Part shown: one piece after another, positions 33,499 through 42,509 of the stretch
Layout: every line of letters begins with the position of its first letter
Position numbering within the stretch: position 1 is the stretch's first letter
DNA from: DASTPP01 sp035762175
Lineage (GTDB): Bacteria > Myxococcota_A > Polyangia > Polyangiales > Polyangiaceae
Length of the DNA: 64,000 nucleotides
Assembly (NCBI GenBank): GCA_035762175.1
Contig: DASTPP010000084.1
Location: 1-64,000, forward strand
Direction: 5' to 3'
Position numbers and translations under genes: made by a program
The notes under the pieces: generated by a model
Told to the model about the DNA's origin: nothing
The model's input: only the letters and a program-made list of their open reading frames with translations
Database searches by the model: none

Positions 33499-35319
33499 AT
33501 GAGCTTGGAGAACGATCGCGAGACCCGCTGGCTGGCCACCGTCTACCGGCCCGGGGAGGCGCAGCTGACGGGGCGGGCGGTGCTGGTCGGCATGCTGATC
33601 GGCGTCGTGATGTGCCTGTCGAACCTGTACGTCTTCTTCAAGACGGGTTGGTCGATCGGGGTGACGATCACGGCGGCGATCCTGGCGTTCACGCTGTTCC
33701 GGGCGCTCGCCTCGCTGCGCCTGGTGCGCGCGCCGCTCTCGGCGCTCGAGAACAACGCGCTGACCACGGTGGCCTCGGGGGCGGGCTACATGACGGCGGG
33801 CGGCAACATGGCGGCGCTCGGCGCGCTCTTGATGGCGACCGGCGCGCGCCCGCCGACGCTGGCGCTGGTCGCGTGGTTCGGGCTGATCGCGGCGCTCGGG
33901 GTGTTCGCGGCCATCCCGATCAAGCGGCAGCTCATCAACCAGGAGGGGGTGGCCTTCCCGACCGGCACGGCGACGGCGGAGACGATCCGCACGCTGCACG
34001 CGGAGGGCGGCGGGGCCGAGGCGGCGCAGCAGTCGCGGGCGCTGATGGGCGCGGCGGGGTTCGCGGCGCTCTTGACCTGGCTGCGCGAGGCCAAAGCCTG
34101 GTGGATGCCCTTCAACGTGCCCGGCACCCTCGCGCCGCCCATCACGATCGCGACCCGGCGGGCGGCCGAGTGGACGCTGGCGTTGAAGACCGAGGTCGTG
34201 CTGATCGGCGTGGGCGGGCTGATGAGCTTCCGCACCACCTGGTCGCTCTTGCTCGGCGGGCTGCTCACCTACGGCGTGCTCGCGCCCTCGCTCGTCGCGC
34301 GCAACCTGATCACGCAGGTCAGCTACAAGGCCATCGTCGGCTGGACGGTCTGGCCGGGCGCGGCGCTCTTGGTGTCGGCGGGGCTGACCTCGTTCGCCCT
34401 CGACTGGCGGAGCGTGGCGCGCTCGTTCGGCGGGCTCACGCGCCTCGCGCGCCGGGGCCCGGCCGAGGGCGGCGAGCCGATCGAGCAGGTCGAGTGCCCG
34501 GCGTGGTGGTTCCCCGCGGGCTTCGCGGTGCTCTCGCCCTTCATCGTGGTGCTGATGGTGTGGCTGTTTCACATCCCCTTCTGGGCGTGCCTGTTCGCGC
34601 TGCCGCTGGCCGTGGTGATGGCCTTCATCGCCGCGCGCGTGACGGGCGAGACCGACGTGACGCCGACGAAGGCGCTCGGGCCGGTGACGCAGCTCATCTT
34701 CGGCGCGCTCACGCCGGGCAACCTCGCGGGCAACATCATGGCGGCCAACGTCACCGGCGGCATCGGGCTGCACGCGGCCGACCTGCTCACCACGCTGAAG
34801 ACCGGGTGGCTGCTCGGCGGCGACCCGCGCGCGCAGTTCCGCGGCCAGCTCGCCGGCGTGGTCGTCGGCGCCACCGTCATCGTGCCGGCGCTCTACCTGC
34901 TCATCCCCGACCCGAGCGTGCTCGGCTCCGAGCAGTGGCCCGCGCCCTCGTGCGTCGTCTGGGAGGGAGTCTCGCGCGCCTTCGCGAACGGCCTCGGGGC
35001 GCTCGACCCGAGCGCCAAGGTCGCGATCGCCGTCGGGTACGCCCTCGGCACCGCGCTCGCGCTCGCCGAGCGCTTCGCCCCCGCGGCCGCCAAGCCCTAC
35101 GTGCCCTCGCCGTCGGGGCTGGGCCTCGCGATGGTCATCCCCGGGAGTAACGCGGTCTCGATCTTCGCCGGCGGGCTCGCCGCCGAGCTCGTGCGGCGGC
35201 GGCGCCCGAAGTTCGCGGCGAGCTTCGTCGTGCCGATCGCGTCCGGCTTCATCGCGGGCGAGAGCCTGATGGGCGTGCTCGTCATCGTGCTCAAGCTGGC
35301 CAAGGTGCTCGCGATCTGA
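33499..35319 (+). CDS. OPT-family oligopeptide/metal-chelate transporter
   Basis: This integral-membrane protein of 606 residues has about 14-16 hydrophobic segments. Family signatures include LSNLYVFFKTGWSIGVTITA near the start, NQEGVAFPTGTATAETI, ALGPVTQLIFGALTPGNLAG and the late GLGLAMVIPGSNAVSIFAGG. OPT proteins import peptides or metal chelates by proton symport; bacterial members are mostly uncharacterised. The ATG follows GGGAGG by eight bases, and the upstream frame adds only nine non-conserved residues. It is preceded by the small STAS-like gene. Confidence 0.95.
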   Translation: MSLENDRETRWLATVYRPGEAQLTGRAVLVGMLIGVVMCLSNLYVFFKTGWSIGVTITAAILAFTLFRALASLRLVRAPLSALENNALTTVASGAGYMTAGGNMAALGALLMATGARPPTLALVAWFGLIAALGVFAAIPIKRQLINQEGVAFPTGTATAETIRTLHAEGGGAEAAQQSRALMGAAGFAALLTWLREAKAWWMPFNVPGTLAPPITIATRRAAEWTLALKTEVVLIGVGGLMSFRTTWSLLLGGLLTYGVLAPSLVARNLITQVSYKAIVGWTVWPGAALLVSAGLTSFALDWRSVARSFGGLTRLARRGPAEGGEPIEQVECPAWWFPAGFAVLSPFIVVLMVWLFHIPFWACLFALPLAVVMAFIAARVTGETDVTPTKALGPVTQLIFGALTPGNLAGNIMAANVTGGIGLHAADLLTTLKTGWLLGGDPRAQFRGQLAGVVVGATVIVPALYLLIPDPSVLGSEQWPAPSCVVWEGVSRAFANGLGALDPSAKVAIAVGYALGTALALAERFAPAAAKPYVPSPSGLGLAMVIPGSNAVSIFAGGLAAELVRRRRPKFAASFVVPIASGFIAGESLMGVLVIVLKLAKVLAI

Positions 35320-35434
35320 GCGCGCGCCCGGCGCCCCGGCGCGGCGGCCCCCCGGCGCCGCCCCGGGCGTTTGCCCTTGGACCGGCGGGGCCGAGGGTCT
35401 AGAGAAGACGGGGCACGAGGCGGGAGGTCGGCAC

Positions 35435-36365
35435 GTGAAACGGACCATCGTGGTGACGGGCGGCACGGGCTTCATCGGGCGGCGCCTCGTGGCGTGCCTG
35501 CTCGAGCGGGGCGATCGGGCGGTGGTGCTCTCGCGCCGCGAAGGCCCTTCGGGCCTGCCGCCGGGCGCCGAGGTCGTGGCCTGGCGGCCCGAGGCGCTCG
35601 GCCCCTGGGCGGGCGCGCTCGCGGGCGCCGACGCGGTCGTCAACCTCGCGGGCGAGCCGGTGCTGGGCGCCCGCTGGACGGACGAGCGGCGCCGGCGCAT
35701 CTACGACAGCCGCGTCGTGGGCACGCGCCGGCTGGTCGAGGCGCTCGGCGGGCTGTCGTCGCGGCCGCGGGCGCTCGTCAGCGCGTCGGCCATCGGCTAC
35801 TACGGCGCGCGCGCGCCCGACGAGCCGCTCGCCGAAGACGCGACGGCGGGCGACGACTTTCTCGCCCACGTGACGGCCGACTGGGAGGCGGCGGCCCTCG
35901 GCGCCGAGGCGCTCGGGCTGCGGGTGGCGCTCGTGCGCATCGGCATCGCGCTCGGCCCCGAGGGCGGCGCCTTGGGCTCGATGCTGCCGGCCTTCCGGCT
36001 CTTCGCCGGCGGCCCGATCGGGTCGGGCGCGCAGGTCGTCTCGTGGGTGCACGCCGACGATCTGGTCTCGCTGCTGCTCTGGGCGGTCGACGACGAGCGC
36101 GTGCGCGGCCCCGTCAACGGCACGGCCCCGCACCCGGCGACGATGGGCGACTTCGCCGCCGCGCTCGGCCGCGCCCTCGGCCGCCCGGCGCGCTTGCGCG
36201 TGCCCGCGCCCGTCCTGCGGGCGGCGCTCGGCGAGGCGGCCGAGCCGCTGTTGACCGGGCAGCGTGTCATCCCCCGGCGGGCGCTCGACCTCGGCTTCAC
36301 CTTCCGCCACCCCGAGCTCGACGCCGCGCTCGCCGATCTCGTCGGCCCCCGCAAGGCGCGCTTAG
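35435..36365 (+). CDS. TIGR01777-family NAD-dependent epimerase/dehydratase, stop codon lost
   Basis: The GTG start follows GGGAGG. The protein has the Rossmann motif TGGTGFIG, ERRRRIYDSRVVGTR-like helix, SASAIGYYG (catalytic Ser/Tyr region) and the C-terminal TGQRVIPRRALDLGFTFRHPEL with ALADLVG, the usual end of TIGR01777 proteins (about 305 residues). Beyond that no in-frame stop occurs until 38312-38314, so the frame as given runs antisense through the whole decarboxylase gene. Removing one C from the CCCCC run at 36346-36350 would place a TAG at 36363-36365, exactly where the opposing gene ends. The end given here is that expected stop. A one-base insertion, real or a sequencing error, is the simplest explanation. 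Confidence 0.8.
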
Positions 36366-37939
36366 GTCGGCCCCTCGTCGAGCGACCGCGCCGCCTCGCG
36401 CACCGCCTCGAGCGTCCGCTCGAGGTCGGCGCCCGTCGTGCGGTAGTTCGTGATCGACGCCCGCAGGGCGACGCGCCCGCGGAGCTCGGCGTTCGACAGG
36501 TAGGCGCGGCCGCCCCGCTGCACCCGGTGCACGAGCCGCTCGTTCAGGGCGTCGAGCCGCGCGTTCTCGCCCGCCTCGCCCCGGGCGAGCGCCGCGCGCG
36601 AGGCGGGGGGGGCGTAGCGAAAGCAGCAGATGCCGAGGGCGGGGGGCGCGAGCAGCTCGAAGTCGTCGGCCGCCCGGACGAGCTCGGCGAGGCGCCCGGC
36701 CAGCGCGCAGTCGCCCTCGATCGCGGCGACGACGCGGCGCGCGCCGTAGTAGCGCAGCATCAGCCAGAGCCCCAGCGCGCGGAAGGGGCGCGAGAGCTCG
36801 ACGCCGTAGTCCCAGAAGGCGAAGGCCTCGTCGGCGTCGCCCTCGAGGATCTTGACGTAGCCGCCGCCCGCGCCGCCGAACGCGGCGCGCGCGGCGGCCG
36901 GGTCGCGCACGAGCAGGCAGCCGCAGCCGACCGGGGCGTAGAGCCACTTGTGCGGATCGAGCGAGAGCGAGTCGGCCTCGGCGAGGCCCGCGAAGAGGGG
37001 GCGCTTGGCCGGGACGGCGGCGGCGAGCGCCCCGTACGCCCCGTCGACGTGGAGCCAGAGCCCCCGCCGCCGCGCGACCCCGGCCACCGCGGCGAGCGGG
37101 TCGACCGCGCCGGTCGCCACCGTGCCGGCGCTGGCGACGACGCAGAAGGGGCGCAGCCCCGCGCGCCCGTCGCGCTCGATGGCCTCGTCGAGCGCGCGGG
37201 CGTCGAGGCGGAAGTGCTCGTCGGAGGGCACGACGCGCACCTGCTCGCGCCCGACCCCGATCACCTCGGCGGCCTTCGTCACGGAGAAGTGCACCTGGTC
37301 GGAGACGTAGAGCGTCGCGGGCGGCCCCGGGCCCCAGAGGCCGCGACGCGAAAGCTCGCCCGCGGGCGCGCTCGCGCGCAGCGCCATGAGCAAGGCCATC
37401 AGGTTCGCCATCGAGCCGCCGCTCGTCAAAAGCCCCCCCGCGCCCCCGCCCGCGTACCCGACGAGCTCGGCGAGCCAGCGCACGACCACGCGCTCGACCG
37501 CCGCCGCCGCGGGCGCCGAGCGCCACGCGACGACGTTCTGGTTGAGCGCGGCGGCCAGCAGCGAGCCGTAGACCCCGACGGGCGTGGCCGGCGAGGCGAC
37601 GTAGCCGAACATGCGCGGGTGGCCGTTGTCGCGGCTCGCCCCCAGCACCGCGCGGCAGTCGTCGACCAGGCCCGCGAGCGGCTCGCCCTCGGCCGGCAGG
37701 GCGCGATCGAAGGCGGCCCGCAACGCCGCGGCCGACGTCTCGGGGAAGACCCGCCCCTCGTGCCCCCGCGCCAGGTAGTCGTTCGTCAGCCCGACGAAGG
37801 CCTCGGCGAGCTCGCCGAGCGCGCGCGCGTCGAGCTCGAGCGACGAGGCGCGGGCCGCGCCCGGGCGCGCCTCGCCGGCACCGCCCTCGCCCTCGCCCTC
37901 GCCCCCGCTCGCCGCCGCCTTGCCTTCGCGCGTACCCAT
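36362..37939 (-). CDS. PLP-dependent group II amino-acid decarboxylase
   Basis: The 525-residue enzyme belongs to the aromatic-L-amino-acid/glutamate decarboxylase group. Clear features are GRVFPETS near the start, GVYGSLLAAALNQNVVAWRS, GGLLTSGGSMANLMALL (PLP phosphate), VDGAYGALAA (Asp for the PLP ring) and SLDPHKWLYAPVGCG, whose Lys (about residue 330) forms the Schiff base. The substrate is likely an aromatic amino acid but cannot be fixed. A low-complexity Gly/Glu N-terminus precedes the conserved part. The TAA stop is within the TTAG shared with the expected end of the opposing epimerase gene. Confidence 0.93.
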   Translation of the reverse strand: MGTREGKAAASGGEGEGEGGAGEARPGAARASSLELDARALGELAEAFVGLTNDYLARGHEGRVFPETSAAALRAAFDRALPAEGEPLAGLVDDCRAVLGASRDNGHPRMFGYVASPATPVGVYGSLLAAALNQNVVAWRSAPAAAAVERVVVRWLAELVGYAGGGAGGLLTSGGSMANLMALLMALRASAPAGELSRRGLWGPGPPATLYVSDQVHFSVTKAAEVIGVGREQVRVVPSDEHFRLDARALDEAIERDGRAGLRPFCVVASAGTVATGAVDPLAAVAGVARRRGLWLHVDGAYGALAAAVPAKRPLFAGLAEADSLSLDPHKWLYAPVGCGCLLVRDPAAARAAFGGAGGGYVKILEGDADEAFAFWDYGVELSRPFRALGLWLMLRYYGARRVVAAIEGDCALAGRLAELVRAADDFELLAPPALGICCFRYAPPASRAALARGEAGENARLDALNERLVHRVQRGGRAYLSNAELRGRVALRASITNYRTTGADLERTLEAVREAARSLDEGPT

Positions 37940-37993
37940 CCGGAGCCTCGTCGCGCCCCGAACCTAGTCGAACGCAGGCGCCGCTCAACCGCA

Positions 37994-38226
37994 AACGACA
38001 CCGACGACACGCAGACGAGCCTCGCGGTCGCCGAGGTGCTCGCCTTCGGGCGCGACGGGTCGACGTCGGCGGCGACGTCGACACCGTCGCCGCCGTCGCC
38101 CTCGGGGCCGCCTCCGCGAGCCGCGACGACGAGCACGATCGGCCCGCCGCGCTCGACGACGGGCTCGACGACAGCCCCTACGACCGGCGCTATATCGAAA
38201 CGCTCGAGCGCGCGATCTTCGAAACC
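37994..38226 (+). pseudogene. Collapsed ADP-ribosylglycohydrolase (DraG-like) remnant
   Basis: One frame encodes NDTDDTQTSLAVAEVLAFGR, which matches the N-terminal metal-binding TDDTQ motif of ADP-ribosylglycohydrolases. From about 38065 another frame encodes VGGDVDTVAAVALGAA, the family's C-terminal GGDxDT metal motif, then a plausible C-terminal helix (YDRRYIETLERAIFE). In intact enzymes these motifs lie about 200 residues apart. Here they are almost adjacent and out of frame. The gene therefore lost most of its middle and is inactive. No start codon with a ribosome site is evident. Confidence 0.75.
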
Positions 38227-38860
38227 ATGGGCCTCGCGCCCCCCCCTTCATCAAGACAGCCTATCGCCTTTCGCCCGCCGCGCGCGCCCCTCCCCCGGCC
38301 GGGCCCTGCCCTGAGCCCCCCAAGGCGACGCCCCCCCACCCAACGGCGCCCCCGCCCATGGGTGGCTTCTGTAGGGTGGGGTTTGACTTCAGGCGTCACA
38401 GGGCCCACCTAATGCCGCATTCATATCTGATGTATGATTCGCGACCACTCTGTCGGTCAGAACACCACACAGACCGTCGCAACGCGACGCATAACGCGGC
38501 CTTCTCGACGCGTTGTGGCGTCCGCCGGTCGTAGTACTTCGTTCGCCCATTCTTCGAGCAGCAATTGGCTTTGGCGCACGATCGGGCGCCGCGCGCCATC
38601 GTCGGCGTTGCTGAAAAAGGCTCGATTTTGGCGCGAGAAGTACGCCTTACGCCACCGCACCGCGATTTCAGCGAGCGCGAGCGGGCCGATGGGTAGGTCG
38701 TCGGGCCGAAAGGCCCTTTCGGTTGAGAGATGGTGACATCGAAGTTTTTGTCGCTTTGTTGTTGCGCTTTGTAATTTTCTAGCGAAACCTAGACTGTGGG
38801 CAAGCACCAGACCTTTGCGTCGTAGTGCGCGAACCTTCCACTAGTAAGCCCGGAGGAGAA
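38227..38860. other. Less GC-rich non-coding stretch upstream of the multihaem cytochrome
   Basis: From about 38400 the base composition drops clearly below that of the flanking genes, which suggests foreign or regulatory DNA. A stem-loop with 7-bp arms, CCGAAAG (38706-38712) and CTTTCGG (38716-38722), is followed by an AT-rich segment that could contain the promoter. The short frames here match no family. No c-di-GMP riboswitch core was found. Confidence 0.45.
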
Positions 38861-40684
38861 ATGAACGAGACCAACACGACCAGCCGATGGGCCCTTCCCC
38901 CTCGACAAGCTCAAGCGCTCTTGGCTAGCTGGGCGTTGGTCTTGGCTCTGACCGGCTGTAGCGAGGGGCCGTCGCCCACCGCTAGCCCCTCGGTCGAGGT
39001 CGATTTCCAGGGGCTCGCCCCGACCGCCAAGCCGAAACCGGCGCCCCCGGCCGGCCAGCCGTCGTCATCGGGGGTGGGGCTGTCGCTCGAGATCGAGAAC
39101 GGCAAGGGGGCGCTGCTGCGGGTGAAGGCCGGGCAAACCTTCTTCGTCAATCAAATCGATATCCGCGCGGCCGTCGGGGCGATGGTCGACGAGGAGGTGA
39201 GCGGGCTCGACGCGGCGGGCGACTTCGCCGCCCTCGACTGGGCCGGGGTGGCGCTCGCCGACGAAGACTTTCCGGTCTTGCCGAACCCGGACGGCACCTT
39301 CACCCGCCGCCGCTTCTTCCGCGACGCCACGTGGATGACCGACCGCAGCGACCTCGTCGTCCAGCCCGTCGACGCCCAGGGCGCGCCGACCGGCCCGGGG
39401 GTCACCCTCGACGTCGGCACCGACGGCAAGCTCCGCCTCGAGGACGACTTCTTCGTGCGGCGCATGCGCGCGATCCAGTGGACGAACGACTGCCGCGCCC
39501 CCCGCGACTGCGCGGGCGCGCGCAGCTACCTCGAAGAGGCCCTGATCGAGCTGCGCAACACGCGGCACCCCGAGAAGACGTTCACGATCACCGCCGCCAC
39601 GGCCGCGCTGCGCGTCAGCTGGACGGAGCGCCCGGGGGCCTGGACGGTCCCCGTCGAGGCGGTCGTCAACCCGCCCTACGCCTACGGCTTCGGCATCGAC
39701 GTCGAGGCGCTGACGCCGCCGGGGCCGAGCGGGGCCTACGCGCCGGGCACGGCCGTCGCCTTCCGGGCCACGCTGCGCGACGGCGCGGGCAACCGCCTGC
39801 ACCCCGAGGGCAGCCTGCCCTCGTACAGCGAGGTCATGTTCGGCCCGAACCACGCGGGCATTCAGTACCACCGCGCGTTCTTCGACCCGGCCGCGGTCTA
39901 CTACCGCCGCAAGCACCGCGAGCGCACGATGGTCGCGCAGATCATCGGCCCGGCGCAGAACATCCAGCCCATCCGGAGCATCGTCGAGCTCTCGACCTTC
40001 CTCGTCCCCGGCGACGGCCCGCAGACCATCGGCACCCAGGAGCGCGACGGCGTCTTCGCGCAGGCCGTGTTCTTCCCCCGGGCCGACGACCTCTTCGGCG
40101 GCGCCTTCGACCCGACGCACGCCGGCTGGGGCGAGCCGGTGAGCGACCAGTGGACGTACGCCATCCCGCCCGACGCCCAGCCCGGCACGTACCTCGTCAC
40201 GCTGAAGGGCAGCCGCTCGTACCTGGGCGAAGACACCCACGTCTCGCGCACGATCAAGATCCAGGTCGGCACGCCGCAGGCCACCGCCGCGCAGCTCGAC
40301 ACGGGCGGCTGCGGCAGCTGCCACAACGGCGGCGGCGAGCTGTCGAAGGTGCTGCACGCCAACGACGACCGCGCCACCTGCTCGACCTGCCACGCCCCGA
40401 TCGGCTTCGAGTACGAGGGGCCCGTCGCGGTGCGCACCCACTTCATCCACTCGCGCTCGAACCGCTTCGACGCGCCGCTCACGCAGTGCTCGTCGTGCCA
40501 CCAGACGGCCGACAGCATCGCGCGCACGAGCAAGGCCGCCTGCCTGTCGTGCCACAAGGCCTACCCGGCCGACCACGTGCAGAACTACGGCCCCGTCGAG
40601 AGCATGTACGTCGGCGGCGGCCGCGAGTCGTTCTCGGCCTGCGGCGAGGGCTGCCACGCGACCCACCCCGGCAGCGGCCTCTGA
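38861..40684 (+). CDS. Multihaem cytochrome c lipoprotein
   Basis: The 607-residue protein has a signal peptide with lipobox LTGC. A large N-terminal beta-rich part (about 60-470) lacks haem motifs. The C-terminal 130 residues carry CGSCH, CSTCH, CSSCH and CLSCH, plus a final CGEGCH with an extra residue between the cysteines, so four to five haems are possible. The domain arrangement resembles OmcA/MtrC-like surface decahaem cytochromes and other exported redox lipoproteins of deltaproteobacterial relatives. The likely role is electron transfer at the cell surface or periplasm. GGAGGAG precedes the ATG. There is no adjacent porin-cytochrome partner gene. Confidence 0.88.
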   Translation: MNETNTTSRWALPPRQAQALLASWALVLALTGCSEGPSPTASPSVEVDFQGLAPTAKPKPAPPAGQPSSSGVGLSLEIENGKGALLRVKAGQTFFVNQIDIRAAVGAMVDEEVSGLDAAGDFAALDWAGVALADEDFPVLPNPDGTFTRRRFFRDATWMTDRSDLVVQPVDAQGAPTGPGVTLDVGTDGKLRLEDDFFVRRMRAIQWTNDCRAPRDCAGARSYLEEALIELRNTRHPEKTFTITAATAALRVSWTERPGAWTVPVEAVVNPPYAYGFGIDVEALTPPGPSGAYAPGTAVAFRATLRDGAGNRLHPEGSLPSYSEVMFGPNHAGIQYHRAFFDPAAVYYRRKHRERTMVAQIIGPAQNIQPIRSIVELSTFLVPGDGPQTIGTQERDGVFAQAVFFPRADDLFGGAFDPTHAGWGEPVSDQWTYAIPPDAQPGTYLVTLKGSRSYLGEDTHVSRTIKIQVGTPQATAAQLDTGGCGSCHNGGGELSKVLHANDDRATCSTCHAPIGFEYEGPVAVRTHFIHSRSNRFDAPLTQCSSCHQTADSIARTSKAACLSCHKAYPADHVQNYGPVESMYVGGGRESFSACGEGCHATHPGSGL

Positions 40685-40775
40685 GCGCCGGGCGCGTGGC
40701 CGGCGGGCCGGGCGGCGCGAAGCCCCGTCGGGGCGAGGGCGGGCCGAGCGCGGCGGCCGGGGTGCACGCCGCCGC

Positions 40776-41711
40776 TCACCCCGCCTTCGCCCGCCCGCCC
40801 CGCGCCCGCCCCCGGGCGCCCTCGACGACGTGGTCGATGAGCGCGCGCACCGCCGGCGAGGGCTTCACGCCCTTCGGGTAGACGAGCGAAAAGGGGCGGC
40901 TCGGGCCCCGGTAGTCGGCGAGGACCTCGACGAGGCGCCCCCGCTCGACGTCCTCGGTGACGAGAAAGTCGTAGGTCTGAACCAAGCCCACGCCCGCGCG
41001 GGCGAGCGCGATGGTGCCGAGCGCGTCGTCGGTGCAGCGGTAGGCGGCGTCGGGCACGAAGGCCTTGGGGCCGGGGGCGAAGGCCCAGGGCAAGACCCGG
41101 CCCGAGCTCGGCAGGAGGAACGCGACGCAGGCGTGCGCGGCGAGCTCGGCCGGCGTGCGCGGCACGCCGAAGCGCGCGAGGTACGAGGGCGCGGCGTAGA
41201 CGCCGAGGGCGAAGTCGCCGAGCTTGCGGGCGACGAGCGAGGCGTCGGCGACGCGGCCCATGCGGATGGCGAGGTCGAAGCCCTCGCGCACGAAGTCGAC
41301 GTTGCGGCTGCCCACGTTGATCTCGAGCCGGACGCCCGGGTAAATCTCGCGGAAGGCCCCGAGCGAGGGCAAGAAGCGGTGGTGGCCGTAGGTCGTGGGC
41401 ACGCTCACGCGCACGAGGCCCTCGGGCGCCTTCCGGACGGCGGCGACCTCGGTCTCGGCCACCGTGAAGAGCGAGAGCGCCTGGGTGCAACGCTCGTAGT
41501 AGCGGCGGGCCGCCTCGGTCGGCGCCAAGCTGCGCGTCGTGCGGCGGAAGAGGGTGACGCCGAGCGTCCGCTCGAGCCGGGCGACGCTGCGGCTGGTCGC
41601 CTGGGGCGTGACGCCGAGGGCGCGCGCGGCCGTCGTGAAGCTGCCCGTCTCGAAGGTCGAGCAGAACGCGACGACGTTCGGCAAGGTGCCCGATAGGCTG
41701 CGCAGGGTCAT
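40776..41711 (-). CDS. LysR-family transcriptional regulator
   Basis: The 311-residue regulator has an N-terminal winged helix-turn-helix (FETGSFTTAARALGVTPQAT, then SVARLERTLGVTLFRRTTRS) and a periplasmic-binding-like effector domain with VRVSVPTTYGHHRFLPSL and the usual two subdomains. LysR proteins commonly control a divergent neighbour; here the upstream neighbour on the other strand is the NQER microprotein/S9 peptidase region, and the multihaem cytochrome gene is convergent. The effector is unknown. Longer upstream frames are low-complexity and unsupported. Confidence 0.94.
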   Translation of the reverse strand: MTLRSLSGTLPNVVAFCSTFETGSFTTAARALGVTPQATSRSVARLERTLGVTLFRRTTRSLAPTEAARRYYERCTQALSLFTVAETEVAAVRKAPEGLVRVSVPTTYGHHRFLPSLGAFREIYPGVRLEINVGSRNVDFVREGFDLAIRMGRVADASLVARKLGDFALGVYAAPSYLARFGVPRTPAELAAHACVAFLLPSSGRVLPWAFAPGPKAFVPDAAYRCTDDALGTIALARAGVGLVQTYDFLVTEDVERGRLVEVLADYRGPSRPFSLVYPKGVKPSPAVRALIDHVVEGARGRARGGRAKAG

Positions 41712-42175
41712 CGACGGCTTCGTAGCGCAAGCGCGGCCCCGCCGGACGTCCGGACGCGCGAGACGCCCGCCGGCCGGCCCCGCGCCGCGGCCGCGCGGGC
41801 TTCGCCGAGGCCCGCGGGGGCCTTCTGCACGCCGCGCGCCGCGCTTTTTGTGGCGTTTTTCTGCGCGGGGCAATTCGCCTCGCGCCGACGCGCCGGCGCC
41901 GGCCTTGGCACAGCCCGCCGCGACGCTTCGTCCTCTGCCGAAACCGCCCCGCGCCCCGGCGGCAGGCGCGCGCCTGACCCCGCCCCGCAGCCAGCGCGGG
42001 CTCTCATCGGGCCCCCCCGAGGCTCGCGCGAGCGCTCGCGGGGCCCGACGCAAGGCCCAAACGGCCGCGCGCGGGGCCCCGACCCGACGCCACCGCGGGC
42101 GCGAACGCGGCGGGCTTCGACCACCCCCGGCACCGGGGTTGCAGACCGCCGGACACCCCCCCAGGAGGGTCACCG
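41712..42175. other. Intergenic stretch, nothing recognised
   Basis: This is GC-rich sequence between the LysR gene and the microprotein. All frames are Arg/Pro/Ala-rich compositional artefacts. No clear promoter or structured RNA is visible. Only the final bases, which hold the AGGAGG of the microprotein, stand out. Confidence 0.4.
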
Positions 42176-42268
42176 ATGAACCAGAATCGCAATCAGAATC
42201 AAGAGCGCAACCAGAATCGGGAGCGCAACCAGAATCAGGAGCGCAACCAGGACCAAGAGCGCCGCTGA
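42176..42268 (+). CDS. 30-residue Asn/Gln/Glu/Arg-repeat microprotein
   Basis: A perfect AGGAGG lies seven bases before the ATG, which is rare in this window and argues for real translation. The peptide is made almost only of Asn, Gln, Glu and Arg in a six-residue repeat (NQNQER, NQNRER, NQNQER, NQDQER) and ends ERR before TGA. The repeat is an 18-bp DNA unit and is far less GC-rich than the surroundings. The composition suggests a disordered or coiled polyampholyte; no homologue is known to me. It is divergent from the LysR gene and upstream of the S9 peptidase gene. Confidence 0.6.
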   Translation: MNQNRNQNQERNQNRERNQNQERNQDQERR

Positions 42269-42509
42269 GCCAGCGCCGTTCGGTCCCGCGGGCGACCGGC
42301 GCGCCCGACGGCCGCGGCGGCGCGGGCCCGGGGGCGCCCCGGGCTCGGCGCCCGGCCTCATCGGTGTTCATCGCCCGCGGGCGACCTTACCTTGACTCGA
42401 GACCGGGCCCGCGCGGCGACGCGACCGCGCCCTCGCCCCCCGACGCCGGGGGGACCGGGGCGGTCGAGCGCCGCGCGGGCGATCGCGGAGCTGGCGAGAG
42501 GGTTGAGAC

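Noticed and set aside
35435..38314. A genuine 959-residue epimerase fusion protein
   Set aside because: Everything after the TIGR01777 domain is antisense to an intact decarboxylase gene and the pseudogene, with no protein-like features.
38396..38807. Transposase fragment in the less GC-rich stretch
   Set aside because: Short frames on both strands show no DDE or other transposase motif.
38400..38860. c-di-GMP (GEMM) riboswitch before the multihaem cytochrome gene
   Set aside because: Such riboswitches precede cytochrome genes in some related bacteria, but the conserved core was not found here.
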